Below are positions 5,652 through 5,713 of a DNA stretch of 5,713 nucleotides, piece after piece. The position numbers and the translations under genes are program-made. Below the pieces are notes generated by a model that made no database searches, had not been told where the DNA came from, and saw only the letters and a program-made list of their open reading frames with translations. The stretch spans positions 1 through 5,713 of the forward strand of contig JAJISG010000249.1 in the NCBI GenBank assembly GCA_022848835.1. Direction: 5' to 3'. The first letter of the stretch is position 1; each line of letters begins with the position of its first letter. Source of the stretch: Thermoplasmatota archaeon (GTDB lineage: Archaea > Thermoplasmatota > Thermoplasmata > RBG-16-68-12 > JAJISG01).

Positions 5652-5713
5652 CTAGACGTCTCTGACAAGTGCATCGACCTCCCGCCAGCCCTTCGCCTCG
5701 CTCACTGCCCAGC
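5652..5713 (-). CDS. Possible C-terminal end of an unknown gene (5' part outside window)
   Basis: On the - strand a frame open from the window edge (full codons from 5711) encodes WAVSEAKGWREVDALVRDV and stops with TAG at 5652-5654. The amphipathic, charged make-up and the mostly C- or G-ending codons look like a real protein tail. It would lie 123 bases upstream of the glycosyltransferase in the same direction. Nineteen residues are too few to name a family. The opposite strand is also open here from ATG 5646, so this call is tentative. Confidence 0.35.
   Translation of the reverse strand, partial: WAVSEAKGWREVDALVRDV

Noticed and set aside
5605..5665. Possible - strand promoter upstream of the glycosyltransferase (TTGCAT and an AT-rich patch with TTTAAC)
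   Set aside because: The best -10 candidate (AATCAT) has only four of six matches with a 19-base spacer, and the AT-rich patch alone does not make a TATA box. It is too weak to list as a promoter.
1..5713. CRISPR arrays, tRNA or rRNA genes, insertion sequences, attachment sites
   Set aside because: No regularly spaced repeats, tRNA-like cloverleaf, transposase-like frame or terminal inverted repeats were seen. The window is almost fully covered by coding sequence.

Overview
This window is almost entirely a Mrp-type (Mnh/Sha/Pha) multisubunit monovalent cation/proton antiporter operon on the + strand, followed by one convergent glycosyltransferase gene on the - strand. The mrp gene order is the canonical A-B-C-D-E-F-G. 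mrpA is cut by the left window edge, so only its C-terminal 314 residues are visible. mrpB is a separate gene, not fused to mrpA, as in group 1 Mrp operons. mrpB through mrpG are complete and of normal family length, and no subunit shows an internal frameshift or stop. No hydrogenase, formate or NADH dehydrogenase subunits are present, so this is a stand-alone antiporter, at least within the window.

The operon is tightly packed. mrpA and mrpB are separated by about 20 bases. mrpB/mrpC, mrpC/mrpD, mrpD/mrpE, mrpE/mrpF and mrpF/mrpG all overlap by 4 to 8 bases. Most genes have strong Shine-Dalgarno (SD) motifs 6-8 bases before the start, and starts are mostly TTG or GTG; only mrpF clearly begins with ATG. 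Together the products form the membrane complex that exchanges Na+ (or Li+/K+) for H+. MrpA and MrpD are relatives of the proton-pumping Complex I subunits NuoL/M/N, MrpC is NuoK-like, the C-terminal part of MrpA is NuoJ-like, and B, E, F and G are small accessory membrane subunits.

The - strand gene (4332-5528) encodes a membrane-anchored family 2/21-like glycosyltransferase. Its stop codon and that of mrpG lie in the same CTAG, so there is no intergenic space between the convergent genes. Upstream of it (5529-5651) is a short non-coding stretch. At the right edge there may be the last 19 codons of another - strand gene.

The organism cannot be named from this window. Base composition is moderately high in G+C, with many codons ending in C or G. 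Strong AGGAGG-type SD motifs and frequent GTG/TTG starts fit an uncultured or thermophilic bacterium, but an archaeon is not excluded. Apart from the mrpB start, the shared stop and the motif variant of the glycosyltransferase, this is an ordinary region. I see no evidence for a new biological system.
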